A stretch of 64,000 bases of DNA from Protopterus annectens (lineage: Eukaryota > Chordata > Ceratodontiformes > Protopteridae). The stretch covers positions 624,628,248-624,692,247 of the forward strand of contig NC_056743.1 in assembly GCF_019279795.1 (NCBI RefSeq), read 5' to 3'. Under the pieces are notes generated by a model. The model saw only the letters and a list, made by a program, of their open reading frames with translations. It was not told where the DNA came from and ran no database searches. Below, piece after piece: positions 36,349 to 47,760 of the stretch. Position numbers and translations under genes: made by a program. The first letter of the stretch is position 1. Each line of letters starts with the position of its first letter.

Positions 36349-36950
36349 ATGCAGGAATGGTTAAGGAGAAGTGAACTTGAACCAAAAGCCGAAAGATTAA
36401 TATTGGTGGCCCAGGATAGTGGACTATGTACTTGTTGGTTTACAAAGTCCATTGAACATGTCAGGGAAACAGACAAATGCAGGTTTTGTAAAACAGAATT
36501 CGAAACAGTCACACATCTTGTTGCCGGGTGTGATGCACTAATGTTAGAGGGCTTATATACTGAAAGGCATAATAATGTGATGACTGTTCATTGTGGATTG
36601 TGCAAATATTAAAATATTGAAGTAGATTAGAAGAATTGAAAACATGAGCCTCAGAGCATTGTAGAAAATGATGAAGTTTATATCGCATGGGATTACCCAT
36701 TACCAGCGGTTCAAAAACAGATGTGATAAAAACAGATATAGCAGTCCATGAAAAGAAGACAAAAGTAGCATTGATCACTGAGTTTTTTGAATTTGTACCA
36801 CACGCCGACAAGGACAATACAGAATATGTGGACATTACACTTTCTAAAGATTATGCAAATAATCAGTAGCAGTTCAACATTTTTAGGAAGTCCACTTTTT
36901 CTAACAGTTATTTCACTATTTGAGCTACCAATTTTATTCACAAAAGAAAA
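36349..36950 (+). pseudogene. RLE-LINE C-terminal zinc finger and restriction-like endonuclease
   Basis: The open frame 36349-36612 carries CRFCKTEFETVTHLVAGCDA (C-x2-C-x9-H-x4-C) followed by YTERHNNV. This is the conserved finger just before the nuclease of RLE LINEs. The next frame (36687-36869) has TDVIKTDIAVHEKKTKVALI then TEFFEFVPHADKDN. This aligns with the nuclease block RPD...E...K, with the PD here read as TD. An independent shorter copy with PD retained is at 4740-5000. Confidence 0.75.
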
Positions 36951-37849
36951 AGCTACTAAAAGTGTGCATGGTTAGACTATCCCAGCATGTTTGTGTAAAG
37001 AATTATGACCTATAACTGGATGGTTGTGTTTGGTTTCATGAGTTTGACAGAAAAACTGGGGGAACTCCCAAATTTTGCTTACAAGAAAGATAAAAGCATC
37101 AGATCCATGCTGGAGAGAGGTACAAGATGAATTAATGTCAGGTTCAACAGATGTGTAAAGGCATGAACACATGTAGTTTATGCTGACAATGCAGACTCAT
37201 TCACAGTCTGGCAAACATTAGGATGGCCTCTTACGACGAGGTCATTGGTAACAATGGTTGTTTTATCTGCAACACCAAAGGTGTGCTGTACATTATGAGC
37301 TGTTTATCCTGCAGAGCTTACTAGGTATGGAAAACTGAGTGTGCACTGGAAACAAGAATTTATGAACATATGTACTCTGTTAAGAAAAAGGATTCTAGAG
37401 ATGCCTTTTTCTGAGATATATTAAAATTAACCAACATTAAGAAATTTGTATTTTTTTATTCTTGGGGAGGTTATCAGTTGCAGAAAGGGTGGGAACTGGG
37501 AAATCTTACTTGGAAAGAAAGAGTTGTATTGGCAGATATTACTAGATGCCACACAACTCCCAGGTCTTAATGATTCATTATCAACTACCAGTAATTTCAA
37601 AATTGAAAAGCTGAAAGGTTCTAATATTCTGGGAGAACATTTATGTCAAGGAGACTGTTTCAGTTGCTTGTTTTTAACTTACTCATTAGTAAAGCAATAC
37701 AAAACATTTCATATTGTATTTTTAAAGCATGTAATGTTTTGTCACATTACTATTTAACTTTTTAAGCTTTTATATGACAGTAAGTTATTTTGTATAATTT
37801 GTTTTAATTTAAAACAGTACATGTGGTCATGTGACTATCCTACCTTATA
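36951..37849. other. probable RLE-LINE 3' region, then unassigned sequence
   Basis: No domain is recognised in 37200-37849. The stretch to about 37200 may be the end of the RLE-LINE. A TATAAAA box-like sequence in CCTTATAAAAGGAAG at about 37845 is noted but has no supporting context. Confidence 0.35.
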
Positions 37850-38480
37850 AAAGGAAGTGAGGTTATTGGTATCCATATGCAATGGACAATTGCCTACTTA
37901 TTGAGGTAGATGTCAGTGATTTGGTCATAAAAATGAATATAAATATAAATTTTGAGTTACATGTAATGCAATTTATTAGAAAGTGGTATTTTGAACTAAG
38001 AAATGTATTCAGAACTGTTATTAGCAGGGAGAAGGAAGTTTTACTGTCAATTTATAAAGGCTTATTATGGAATTTGGTGCATCCATTTATATTTATAACT
38101 GTAGGCAGCTTGATACATTAGAAATGACTTCGAAGTTTTACTAGACAATTAGAAGTTTAAGAGGCTTGAGTTATGACAAAATGTTGAAGGAATTGTCCTT
38201 CTTCAATATCACATATAGATCGGTGAGGGGTGATTTAATTGTAGTACATACATTTTTTCATAATTACAGTTATAATGCTCATGTGGGAATGATATTAGTC
38301 ATCAGTCCCTATACACTGAACTTTGAACAATCAAAGGGCAGGTAACCTTACTGATGAGATATGAAATTATAAACACATTTCTTTTTTGGAAGAGCAATAC
38401 ACCACCCTATAGCTGTGTATACTTAAGATTCATGCCTACATCAGTACTGGCCAGATAACATCTCATGAGATCATGTTAGA
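37850..38480 (+). mobile_element. CR1/L2-type LINE fragment, RT C-terminus
   Basis: The frame 37882-38121 ends with SREKEVLLSIYKGLLWNLVH, the thumb motif 'R.KEVLL.LYK.L.RP..EY'. Beyond a stop, GLSYDKMLKELSFFNITYRS and VRGDLIVVHTFFHNYSYNAH (38170-38290) give the conserved 'L.Y..RL..L.L.SL..RR.RGDLI..YK' block. No 3' signature was found, so the family is not assigned. LINE-D is a candidate. Confidence 0.65.
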
Positions 38481-39230
38481 GATTTAAACATTGTATTCCT
38501 ACTCAAACATAATCACAAGCAAAAAAGGCCAAAGAATAAGTGAAGATGATTCTCTTAAGTCTGTTTTGGACGTTAGTTTCCATAACAGACTCTAAAAAGA
38601 CTATAATTGGAAGGATGGTACAAGATGATAAAATAAGATAAAATAATCAAAAAACAGCAAAACAAAAAAAAAAAAGACCAGGAAGTACATGTCATGCAGT
38701 GAAAAGGAGAAACAGCAGAATATTAACACAAAAAAAAAAAAACATAAGAGAAAATGTTATGCATTCACCAGCCTTAATAAATTCAGTGACTTCAAATAAC
38801 CTTGATATATCAGGACTGTGGTGTAAATAACAAACGTGAGCAAAATAAAAGATAGGTAGTCAGATAAGAACTTGAGAAAGGCAAATATTCAAGCTAGTAA
38901 AAAGTGATAGTACTCCCTTAAATATGTTAAAGAGGGAATGTACCACTGAGTAATCTGCTCCCGTGAAAAGGCCACAGTTTTCAGTGTAAGAATACTAATG
39001 TCCCTGAGGTGTTGTATACTGACCAAGAGGCAATATTCATATTGGGAGATACTGTACTGGAGGGTCTGAGCAACATAATCAGTAATGAGGAAAGGTTTAG
39101 GAGGACAGTCTGTCCTCTTGTGAGCAGGGATTAATGGTCTAGGCAAAGCATTAGATGATCTTCTACCAAGGAATTAGAGGATCTGATGTATAATTATACA
39201 TAGTGCACGTTTATATGCAGCTGAATGTGC
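38481..39230. other. unassigned AT-rich sequence
   Basis: A-rich runs near 38650-38745 and an 85-codon minus frame at 38889-39146 with no recognised motif. Confidence 0.45.
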
Positions 39231-39590
39231 GGCTCTAAATCACTTAATCGAAATATGGATTTGTTGAATACATATTCATCAAACTCGAAACATTGAAATT
39301 AATTTCAATGAACCTCAGACTTTTTTCAGGGTTAGGAACCACTCATCCCCTAGCACTCTGGAGCACATACTGCACTAAATCAAACCCACCCAAGTGGCGG
39401 GCTTTCCCCAACTATATGCACCAAACTCCTAGATCGCACTCCAGTGGGGAAAAGGGCAAAGTTGTGGTGTTGGCCAAGTGCTTCCTAACCCTGGGAAAAA
39501 GTCCAAGGTTGGCTGAAATGAATTTTGATGTTTAGAGTTCAATGAATGCATATTTGACAAATACGTATTTCAATTAAGTGATATAGACCC
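39231..39590. mobile_element. hairpin MITE M4
   Basis: Inverted arms of about 80 bp: the left begins GGCTCTAAATCACTTAAT; the right, read in reverse complement, begins GGGTCTATATCACTTAAT, and similarity continues to about 39312. The core has CCCAACTATATGCACCAA, CTCCTAGATCGCACTCCAGT and GGGGAAAAGGGCAAAG, clearly related to the M1 core at 3625-3660. The flanks GAATGTGC (39223-39230) and AAATGTGC (39591-39598) match at 7 of 8. Arm sequence beyond the first bases differs from M1 and M3. Confidence 0.82.
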
Positions 39591-39824
39591 AAATGTGCCC
39601 ATATTGGACACAACTTTAAGAAGTAAGAAGCTAGTGGATTAGCATCAGCATTGCTGATTTTCTTCAAAGATGGAAAGGTTATGAAGATTGTTGAATGTTA
39701 AAATGTCAACAAAAGAGCAGTTCAGATGATATTTCTAACCCTCAACAACACATATCAAATTTCAGCTTTATTAATTCACTCTAACAATGCACCAGCAGCC
39801 TCTGCACTTTAAAGCATATATATG
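39591..39824. other. short unassigned spacer
   Basis: Nothing recognised between M4 and the L2-C tail. Confidence 0.5.
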
Positions 39825-40387
39825 TATTTTATTTATTTTATTTTAGTTTAGTTTGGTGACCGGGGAAGTCCACTGGGCCCATGAGTGCCTGTTTTCAGTG
39901 GAGGCCTGGGGAGAAAAGCTCCAAACTATTACATAAACATTTAAGATACAAAAGTATGTAAGTTAAAAAAATAAAGTACAGTTTACATGAATGAACATTC
40001 TGTATCAGGCTTAGTAGACAAAAGACAATTATGAAGTATCAGGAAGGCTGTACTGTGGAGATTCACTTAGGAAAATCATCATAACAATTGAAGTGTAGCA
40101 AACTTATACAAAACAATCGATTAAAGTTTACAGGTATTAGTTTGACAAAAGTGGTTATCTTCAATATTTACAAGGAAGATAGATATAGTATGTTAAAGTA
40201 AGGAAACCATTTAAAAGCATACATTCAACATAAGAAGCTATTTACAATATTTACAAAGTAGATAGATATAGAATCTTCAGAAGGAGTTGCAGAGAGATAG
40301 AGACAGCTCAGGGAACTAGTCATTGGAGTGTTAGGGAGAATAAGGAGGCAAGGAGTAAAAATTCCTTCGGGTAGTAGTTAGAAGGAC

Positions 40388-41848
40388 TTAGACAGGGTGG
40401 AAGCAGGAGCATTTCCAATTGGAGTGCAAGTAAGTGAAAAGCTGGGTTTTAAAGTTTTCAGAGTTAGTTATTGTCCTGAGTGCGGAAGGGAGAGAATTCC
40501 ATTTCTTACCTAGTGAGAAAGAGAGGAGAAGCTGACCAGCAGGCCGTTTTGATTTGTGGATAGAGATTAGGTTTTGATTTTTGGATCTAAGAGGTCTATT
40601 AGGGGTGTAGGGGGGAAGGATGTTTATTAGAGCTGGACATTTGTTTGGGTGAAATACAAGTCTGTGTGCTGTAGTGAGTTGGAGGTAGTCTAGATAATTT
40701 GGGAGTTCCAGACAGTTTAGAGAGATAAGGGTATGGCAGTGATGGGTGGAATTTTTGGATCTGGAGGCAAATTTAGAGATTTTGTTATAGCAGTTTTCCA
40801 GTTTAGAGGCATTGGTGGCAGTCAGGTTAGTTAGAAGAGGGGTTCCATATAATAAGGATGAGAGGAGGTAGGTAGTAGGCATTTATATCACATCATCGAA
40901 AGCTGAAAACACCGAACACCATTTAATCGAACCTAAATAATCTAAAGCACACAGTATCGAACATTCAGAACAGCAAATTCTTTCCCAGGGAAAAAATTTG
41001 CTTTTCCGAAACACATTCACACAACACAGGCACACCAAAAAAATAGCATCCACACACTTACACTTAAAATCATACATCTAACCCTACACTAAACTATACA
41101 AACACTACTATCTATCCACTTACTTTAACCCAACCCTAACCCTAAGGTCCATCACTATCACACACTCATCTTACCCGTGCCCTAACCCTAACTCACTTAA
41201 CCTGCCCCAACCCTAAACTCTGTCACTATTGCACACTCACCTCACTAGCGCCTTAACCCTAACTCACATAACCCGCACCCTAAACCTAACGTCCACACAA
41301 CCATTCACTTACCTGAACCCCCATAACTTTCCACCACAGTGCTAAAAATAGCGAAGCCACAGACAACCAAATTCTTTCCCTAGGAAAGAATTTGATGTTC
41401 TGCAGCTTCGCTATTTTTAGCGTTCGCTGTATAGGGTTCAACATTGTGGCATTCGACGTTATCGGCTTTCGATAACGTGATATGAACCTGGTAGTAGCTA
41501 AAGTATATCTAGTGGTGTTTGAGAGAAAGAGATTGTTCCTATAAAGCATTCCTAGCTTTTGGTGTGTTTTCTTTATATTTTGTTGGATATGGATATTGAA
41601 CTTGAGGTGTCCATCAATAGTAATGCCAAGAAGTTTTGCAAAGGGAACTACTTCAATGGGAGAGTTGGAATGGCTGAGGACTTTAAGTGTATTTTTGTCA
41701 AAAGAGAAAGTCTTGGAGGGAGAGAAAAGTAAAAGTTTAGATTTATTTGCATTTAGAGACAGGTGATTTTGCAGCATCCAGTTTTCAGTAGTAGAAAAGG
41801 CAGTTTGGGTTTTAATCAGAAGTTCAGGGAGGTTGGAGGCAGAGCAGA
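40388..41848 (-). pseudogene. L2-C ORF2 C-terminal part, interrupted by M5
   Basis: The segment 41777-41498 has LSLNANKSKLLLFSPSKTF, FAKLLGITIDGHLKFNIHIQ and KKTHQKLGMLYRNNLFLS. The coding sequence is cut by M5 (40879-41488) and resumes at 40870, giving SSLLYGTPLLTNLTATNA, then GKKWNSLPSALRTITNSENF and a stop near 40388. Ignoring M5 and one copy of its target duplication, the frame is continuous through the site. Confidence 0.85.
40879..41488. mobile_element. hairpin element M5 with telomere-like interior
   Basis: The terminal inverted repeat, left TTATATCACATCATCGAAAG, pairs with right (reverse complement) TCATATCACGTTATCGAAAG. The flanks AGGTAGTAG (40870-40878) and TGGTAGTAG (41489-41497) differ only at the first base, and the insertion cleanly interrupts the L2-C ORF. 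The interior has degenerate CCCTAACCCTAA-type repeats in about 70-bp units (41130-41290). It also has a hairpin with perfect 17-bp arms (41341-41357 and 41405-41421) around an inner near-palindrome CAAATTCTTTCC..GGAAAGAATTTG. No ORF of its own. Confidence 0.87.
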
Positions 41849-43201
41849 CTATTGTAGAATTGCCTGCATATTGAATGATTTTGGCATCAGGAAGTGAAGG
41901 TTATTGATAATGATGTTAAATAGCATAGGTCCGAGGATGGACCCTTGAGGGACACCAGTTGGGGTGGGAAGAAATGAGGAGATGGTGTTCTTCCATTTAA
42001 TTGCTTGAGATCTCTCAGACAGGTAGCTAGAGAACCATGTCACAGTGTTAGGAGCGAGATGTAGGTTGGAGAGATGATAGATAAGATGGTTGTGGGAAAC
42101 AGTGTCGAAAGCCTTGGAAAGGTCAAGTAGAACTATGGAAACTAAATGACCTGAATCTTGGGCTTGGTTGACAGTTTCTAAGAAGAAGAGTAGAATGGTT
42201 ATGGTGCTATGGCCAGGGTGGAAGCCATGCTGGGTAGATTTTAGGAGTTGGTTTTGGGTTAGGTAAGGCATGAGTTGGAGATGGATACATTGTTCTAAGA
42301 TTTTGGAGATTGGGGAGAGGAGCGCAATGGGCCGAAAGTTTGAAATGTCAGTATTCTTACCACCTTTGTGGAGAGGAAGAATGTAAGCAGAATGCCATAG
42401 TTTGGGTACATATGACTCCTTTATAGATCTGTTTATTATGATGCTAATTGGGAGTGCAATATTGTCGGCTGCACATTTTAGGAAGGAGGAGGGAATATTA
42501 TCAGGAGCATTGGAGCAAGGTTTAAGTTTGGATAAGAGTCTTTTTATGAGATTAGTGGAGACTGGTTTAAGCTCAAATATAGGGTGGTTAGGGGAAGAGG
42601 AATGGATGTTAGGTGGATTATTGTTAGGGAAGGTCTTGGTCAGGTTGGAGATAGCTTCAATAAAAAATGAATTAAATATGGAGATTAGTTGAAGGTCAGA
42701 TATGCTTGGATCAGGGTAGGGGTTGTTCTTGGAGCCGGGGTTGAGAAGGGAGCTTATGGATTTCCAGAATTGTTTGGGGTTATAGTTATTGTTGGACTGT
42801 ACTTTAAAGTAGTAGGATTTTTTGTGCTTTGTGATGAGTTGCTTTGCGAGGTTACGGAGTTGTTTGTATTCAATCAGGGTTTTGGGCAGTTTGTTGTTAA
42901 GGTAAAGCTTCCAGGCTTTGTCCCTTTGATGCATAATTTGCATGGTTTCTTTGGAGAGCCATGGGGCAATTTTAGCTTTTATTCTTCTGTTTCTTAGTGG
43001 TGCTAGGGAGTTCAGAGTGTCGAGGAAGACTGAGCTGAAGTGTTCTATTGCTTTATCGAGAGAAAGGGAGTATAGGATTTGCCAGTTTATTTGTTTGAAG
43101 ATATTTGAGAGGGTTGAGGGGTTGAACTTGCTAAGGTTTCGGGTGAGAAAGTAGTGATGTTGAAACGGCATATCCATTTCAAATTTAAACAGTTCGTCCA
43201 T
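41849..43201 (-). pseudogene. L2-C ORF2: connector and reverse transcriptase, 450 open codons
   Basis: The frame opens in the connector just downstream of where an AP endonuclease would end. RT blocks follow in order: APDNIPSSFLKCAA, then FRPIALLSPISKILEQ, TQHGFHPGHSTITILLFFLE, SIVLLDLSKAFDTVSHNHLI (motif A with catalytic D) and TGVPQGSILGPMLFNIIINN (motif B). It ends early at a frameshift at the motif C approach. In the restored frame the box reads YAGN instead of YADD (41870-41860), so it is catalytically dead. The start methionine is only the first in the truncated frame. Confidence 0.85.
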
Positions 43202-43500
43202 TTCCTGTACAAGCTACACATATGTATAACTATTTCACATTATATATATTGTTTTAACTCCAGTCTACTTTCTTCATCAAACAAATTTGTGTTTATTATT
43301 CTCTTATTATACTGCATGTTACTTGAATGTACAGGACTATTGTTCTTAATATATTTTATGTTACATGAGTGAAGAGCTTTTCTCTCCAGCCCTCTGCTGA
43401 AATGGGGCTCTCATGAACTCAGTTGAACTATCCCAGATAAATCCAACCAATCAGCTAGTCAACCAACCAGCTAACAAACAAATTCATAAATAAAGAAATA
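43202..43500 (+). mobile_element. L2-type LINE 3' end, plus strand
   Basis: AGAGCTTTTCTCTCCAGCCC at 43371, then CTGAAATGGGGCTC, GAACTATCCCAGATAAATCC and an AATAAATAAAG-like tail near 43480-43495. This is the L2-C 3' signature in the opposite orientation to the adjoining element. It could be a separate truncated copy, or part of one insertion that was inverted during target-primed reverse transcription. Confidence 0.75.
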
Positions 43501-43794
43501 GATAAATGTTAATGAAAGGCAGATGAAATATTCCCTACATTGTTTTTGTTTCCCTGTCTCTTTCACATCTTCTTTCACTAATTCTGCCTGTTGTCAGTCT
43601 AAAAAATTATAAGGCAATGCCTGAAATCAAATCTTAAGTGATTTTTTTCCTGAATTTCGAGGAGAGGTTATTTAATTTCCCTGCCTCCTTTTTTTTTTTT
43701 TGCAGACTAAAAGGAACATGCTAATGAATGCATACTATGAGACGTATAGGCTCTGGATCATTAGCTGGGAACTTGCACATCTGCTGTCTGCTGC

Positions 43795-43798
<4 letters not shown>

Positions 43799-43853
<55 letters not shown>
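43799..43853. repeat. (TA)n microsatellite
   Basis: About 55 bp of pure TA. Confidence 0.97.
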
Positions 43854-43860
<7 letters not shown>

Positions 43861-45086
43861 CAAGCTTATGAATGCACAACACAGCAGTAATTAGTTAAAA
43901 ACGAAAACTGAACGCATTAGCTTTAAACACATAGAAGACTAAGCGTGTGTAACATATACCTTAAGAGCAAATGGCCTGGTATGTTGCTGTATGGAAATTC
44001 CAGAGAGGACGTTTTCTTCATTGAGAGCAAGCTTTGAAGGGCTCCAATAGTGTCAACATCATTCCAGTGTCAGCCAGAGTTCAACATTCAGGAGGCATGG
44101 AAGGCAAAGCTGCGTATTCATTCTAACTGCCTTGGCAGTACTATCATACGTTTGTTTTCTTTTCTCAGGTTTGTTAAAAATGTTATGCAGCCCTGATTTT
44201 ACATACTCTAGATCATTGCTTTCGCGAGTTATTATGCATTCTTGCAAACGTTTTAAGGCTTTTAAAAAACTGTGCTACTGTTTCAACCAGGATCTTTATT
44301 TTATTTCATAATGTGTGGTTGATATGACTGTATATGGGCTGACAAAGTACGTACAAGATGAACAGCATGTTTTATGGCAAACCTAGTAATTAGTTTTTAT
44401 GCTGTCAATCATCTGTCATTTAATAACTTCTTGTTTTGAAAGAGGAAAGAAAAGAAAATGATAAAGAACCTGCTATGAAAAAAGCCAGAGCTCCAGTTAC
44501 TTAGCTTTTATAAATGTTAACTTCTACATCGCAGCTTCACTCCCATTGCAATGTTTCTCAAATTCCAAATGATCAGGGCAAAAGAAAGATGAAACAGTAT
44601 GAAAACCAACACTTTCATGTCAAATCTTTGTACGTCTAAGTATTGGTATAGTAAGATAATGCACATGGAATAAGTCATGGGGTACAAATAATTTTTTGCA
44701 GTTATAGCATTTTTCTCAGCTTAACACCATTAAGAATATGATTTTCAAAACATGTCAAAAAGTGTTTTTTAGAACAAAAACTGATTTTTCTCAAGTGCTT
44801 TAAACAGTGGAATTATATAACATTTAGAAATTCAAGCAATATATACATGCTAATCAGGAATCTAAATCAGAAGTCATATAAAAAGGAGAGAATTGGGTAT
44901 TTCAGTGTGGTGATAGTATGTATACTATACTTCAGTATTTTAGAAAAAAATATATTACAGAATAAAAGGACATCAGTGAGAATTTTTTGGAGAGGGGAGG
45001 CATAACATTATGGAAACAAGGTACACAACTATGAAATGTCTGCCAGTATATATAGGTACAGCCAGTCATAAAATGTTTAGTCTGTG

Positions 45087-45088
<2 letters not shown>

Positions 45089-45174
<86 letters not shown>

Positions 45175-45190
45175 ACGCACGTGTGTGTGT
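45089..45190. repeat. (GT)n microsatellite
   Basis: A GT tract of about 85 bp (45089-45173), a CACGCAC interruption, then a further GT run to 45190. Confidence 0.97.
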
Positions 45191-47414
45191 ATGAAAGCTA
45201 AAGTGCTCGCCATTAAAAATAATCACAGCTTTAATTCACAGCAACTTATGTGTCTTTTTTACCATCAAAGCAGGTGTACTATATCAGAAGGTGCTTTATT
45301 GTTTAGAAATAATCCATGATTCGGTGTTGGTAACGTTAGGTTTACCCATGGCTGGCATAAATTAATCATGATGCTGAAGCCTGTGTGATCAAACAAATAA
45401 TTCAAGTCATAGGTAAACCAGCATTAATCATACACATAATTGGATTTTTACCATTATTCAATGCCATTATTTAAAACAAATGCTTACCTTTTTAGATAAT
45501 AACATTGGATATGTAGACTTGTTGGATGAGTCGCATGTTTTCACCATCTTCTTCCACATCATCTGTAGCTGGGAATGCTTTTCTAATGCACTGCAAATGC
45601 AGGAAATATTTATACTGATGCAGTACATTATGATAAATCCATCCTACTGTTCATACAAGGATGTTGGCAGACCACTGACACATTTAGAGGAAGTTCAACT
45701 ATTTTAAACATTTTGGGAGTTTGTTTTCTGTGTTTGCTTTTGAGAAGGGTGGAATTTTGCATTCCACTCTGTTGACCAATTAGTGGAACAGGGAACGTGG
45801 TAGCTGTAGCTGGCAGTCATATTTATTCCCAAGGGTAATGCTGTTACAACAGGTCAGCTAATTGTTTTCTCCAATCAACATGCATGTTTTCACATATTAA
45901 TTACTTTACATTGTATAACGGGGACAGTATATGCAAAAAGGAGATAACATCTATTGTTTATGCTACTTCGTGAAAGAAATGAAGAGACAATGTTTTCACA
46001 GTCAGAATTATTTGTTATTATAGCTGGACAGTATACTTACTGTGGCTTTTCATCCATTAGAATCTAACAGACAGAACATGCTCATTAGATTTGGTTAACT
46101 TGTCCATTATGTTTACAGTAAAAATGACAAACTGTTCATGTACACAAACTTGTATTTAAAGAGTTCTCAATGGGCTAGGCTTAAATAGCAATTAAAACAT
46201 GCAGGGTGCCAAACAACAGTGCTGGTATATGACTTTTTTCACAGTTAAGGAATGCAGCACAGAAAGTATCTATATTATATTGTCATTACAGCAAATGCAA
46301 CATTTATACATATTCCTTAAGAAAAGTAATTGCTACTATCTTTGGAATGATGCAACCACCATTCCTGTACTGACAAGGCAAATGTAGCCTAGGCAACTCA
46401 CTGTTGAACCATGTGTACATCCTTAAGGAAGGGAAGGCAGTTCCATATCTATTTCCATGAAAGTTTTAAAGAGATGTCAAAGGAGAATTGAAATACTGCA
46501 TCGTAATCAAGTATTACATCAAGGGTTTTAAATGTATTTCACAATGACAGTCTGCAGAGTTGCATTACACTTTATTTTAATTTGAGTTGGTATATGGTTT
46601 ATGCTCATGGTGCAGAGTTCAGTGCATGTCTGGAATATAAGCTGATCCTCTATGCCTCCTAAGTCAAACACTCAGTGGTATTTATTATGAATTAAGCATG
46701 TGTTCTGTTGCAAACATAAATAGCTGTGTTTTATTTCCTAGAAGGTAGGTGTTGACAGTGATGAAAACGAGAATTTTTCATAATGTTTTTACATCTTTAT
46801 TGAACAAATGTTATGCTAGATTTTACATTACCAAAACATATGCATATTTACTATATTTTTTATTTAGTTACAGAGTAGGTTAAATGTTGACCTTTTTAGA
46901 ATGATAGGTTGGAAAAATTAGTTTTTTGCTTAAGCCTATCATTTCAAGAGGTTTTTTTCCATTAATGAAAAAGTATACTTCATAGAAACTTACAGTGTTC
47001 AGGGTGAGGAAGGAAAGAGGCACATTCTGGAAAGTAGTATACAAGCTAGTGTACAGTTCTTTACATCTTGGATCCACCACTGCATTGCTCATAATGACTT
47101 ACACTGGTTACTCTGGAAACCTCAAAACCACTTCTTCTGCTGCTGGCAACATACATTGCAATATATTTTTCTGCTATTACTCCATCTATTCTCAGATTCT
47201 TTAGCCATCCTCTGTAAAACTTCATTAGTGAATTTTATCAACAATATATGCCCTTATACTTATATTTAATATGGCCAGTACAAACAAACATTTTTTATGT
47301 CCTGAAAATACACAATATTTTTTCCTATTTCCTGAGGAATGGAAGAGCCGTCTGTTTCCAGAATATATCAAAATTCATTTGTAACTTAAAAAAAGATTAC
47401 TCTTTGTGTGAAGT

Positions 47415-47722
47415 TGTGATGCCCCAACACTGGCCCAGTAATCAAGGAGCCTCAATCCTCACCACTGACAACAGTGGGGAATGTGCATACTGGGAGGATG
47501 ACAAGTGCACACACAGTAAAGTGCAATTTCCCTTAAGAGCACACAGAGACCACAGTCAGTCTGGGGCTGGTTTCTCCCTCCCCAATAAGACTCCTCACTG
47601 GCACAGCTATAGAGCTGAGTCTTTAGCTAGGGTTCCAAGCCAAGTCCTCCAACACTCTCTCTGTCCAACCAGTGCTTCATGTCCCTGCCCACGTAGCTGA
47701 CACACACACTCTTGGAGATTTG

Positions 47723-47760
<38 letters not shown>

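Larger units (their letters stand above)
32440..37200 (+). mobile_element. RLE-type LINE (R4/NeSL-like), decayed
   Basis: A single-ORF-type architecture: N-terminal region (32453-33170, with a SINE inserted), a long eroded middle, reverse transcriptase (34495-36240), a CCHC-like finger and restriction-like endonuclease (36349-36900). There is no AP endonuclease. RT wording such as PNFWLNVLTSLH, SYRPITCLP and VWIDYKKAFDSIPHSW, and the finger C-x2-C...H-x4-C, fit R4/NeSL/R2-type LINEs. Clade assignment needs a phylogeny. The ends are approximate. Confidence 0.75.
39825..43201 (-). mobile_element. L2-C LINE, 5'-truncated, minus strand, split by M5
   Basis: The 3' tail (reverse of TATTTTATTTATTTTATTTT) lies at 39825 and the L2-like 3' signature (reverse of GGGGAGAAAAGCTCC) at 39909-39923. 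A roughly 450-bp 3' UTR, ORF2 C-terminus, RT and part of the connector follow to 43201. Endonuclease is absent, so it is 5'-truncated. It has one frameshift near 41885 and a mutated YADD, and is otherwise the best preserved coding element in the window. Confidence 0.88.
43501..47409. other. unassigned sequence, mostly non-repetitive
   Basis: Besides two microsatellites, no transposon, RNA gene or coding exon could be supported. Short open frames (for example 45480-45707) lack recognisable motifs. This is the largest stretch that could hold unrecognised host intron or regulatory sequence. Confidence 0.5.

Noticed and set aside
37840..37870. TATA-box promoter in CCTTATAAAAGG
   Set aside because: There is no associated gene, LTR boundary or start; a single motif match in AT-rich DNA is weak evidence.
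41120..41290. True internal telomere or chromosome fusion point
   Set aside because: The CCCTAA words are interrupted and lie entirely within M5, which has its own ends and target duplication.
42402..42997. Plus-strand frames of 96 and 102 codons
   Set aside because: They are antisense to the clearly recognisable L2-C reverse transcriptase.
45480..45707. 75-codon plus-strand open frame as a host exon
   Set aside because: No motif, no clear splice sites, and length expected by chance.
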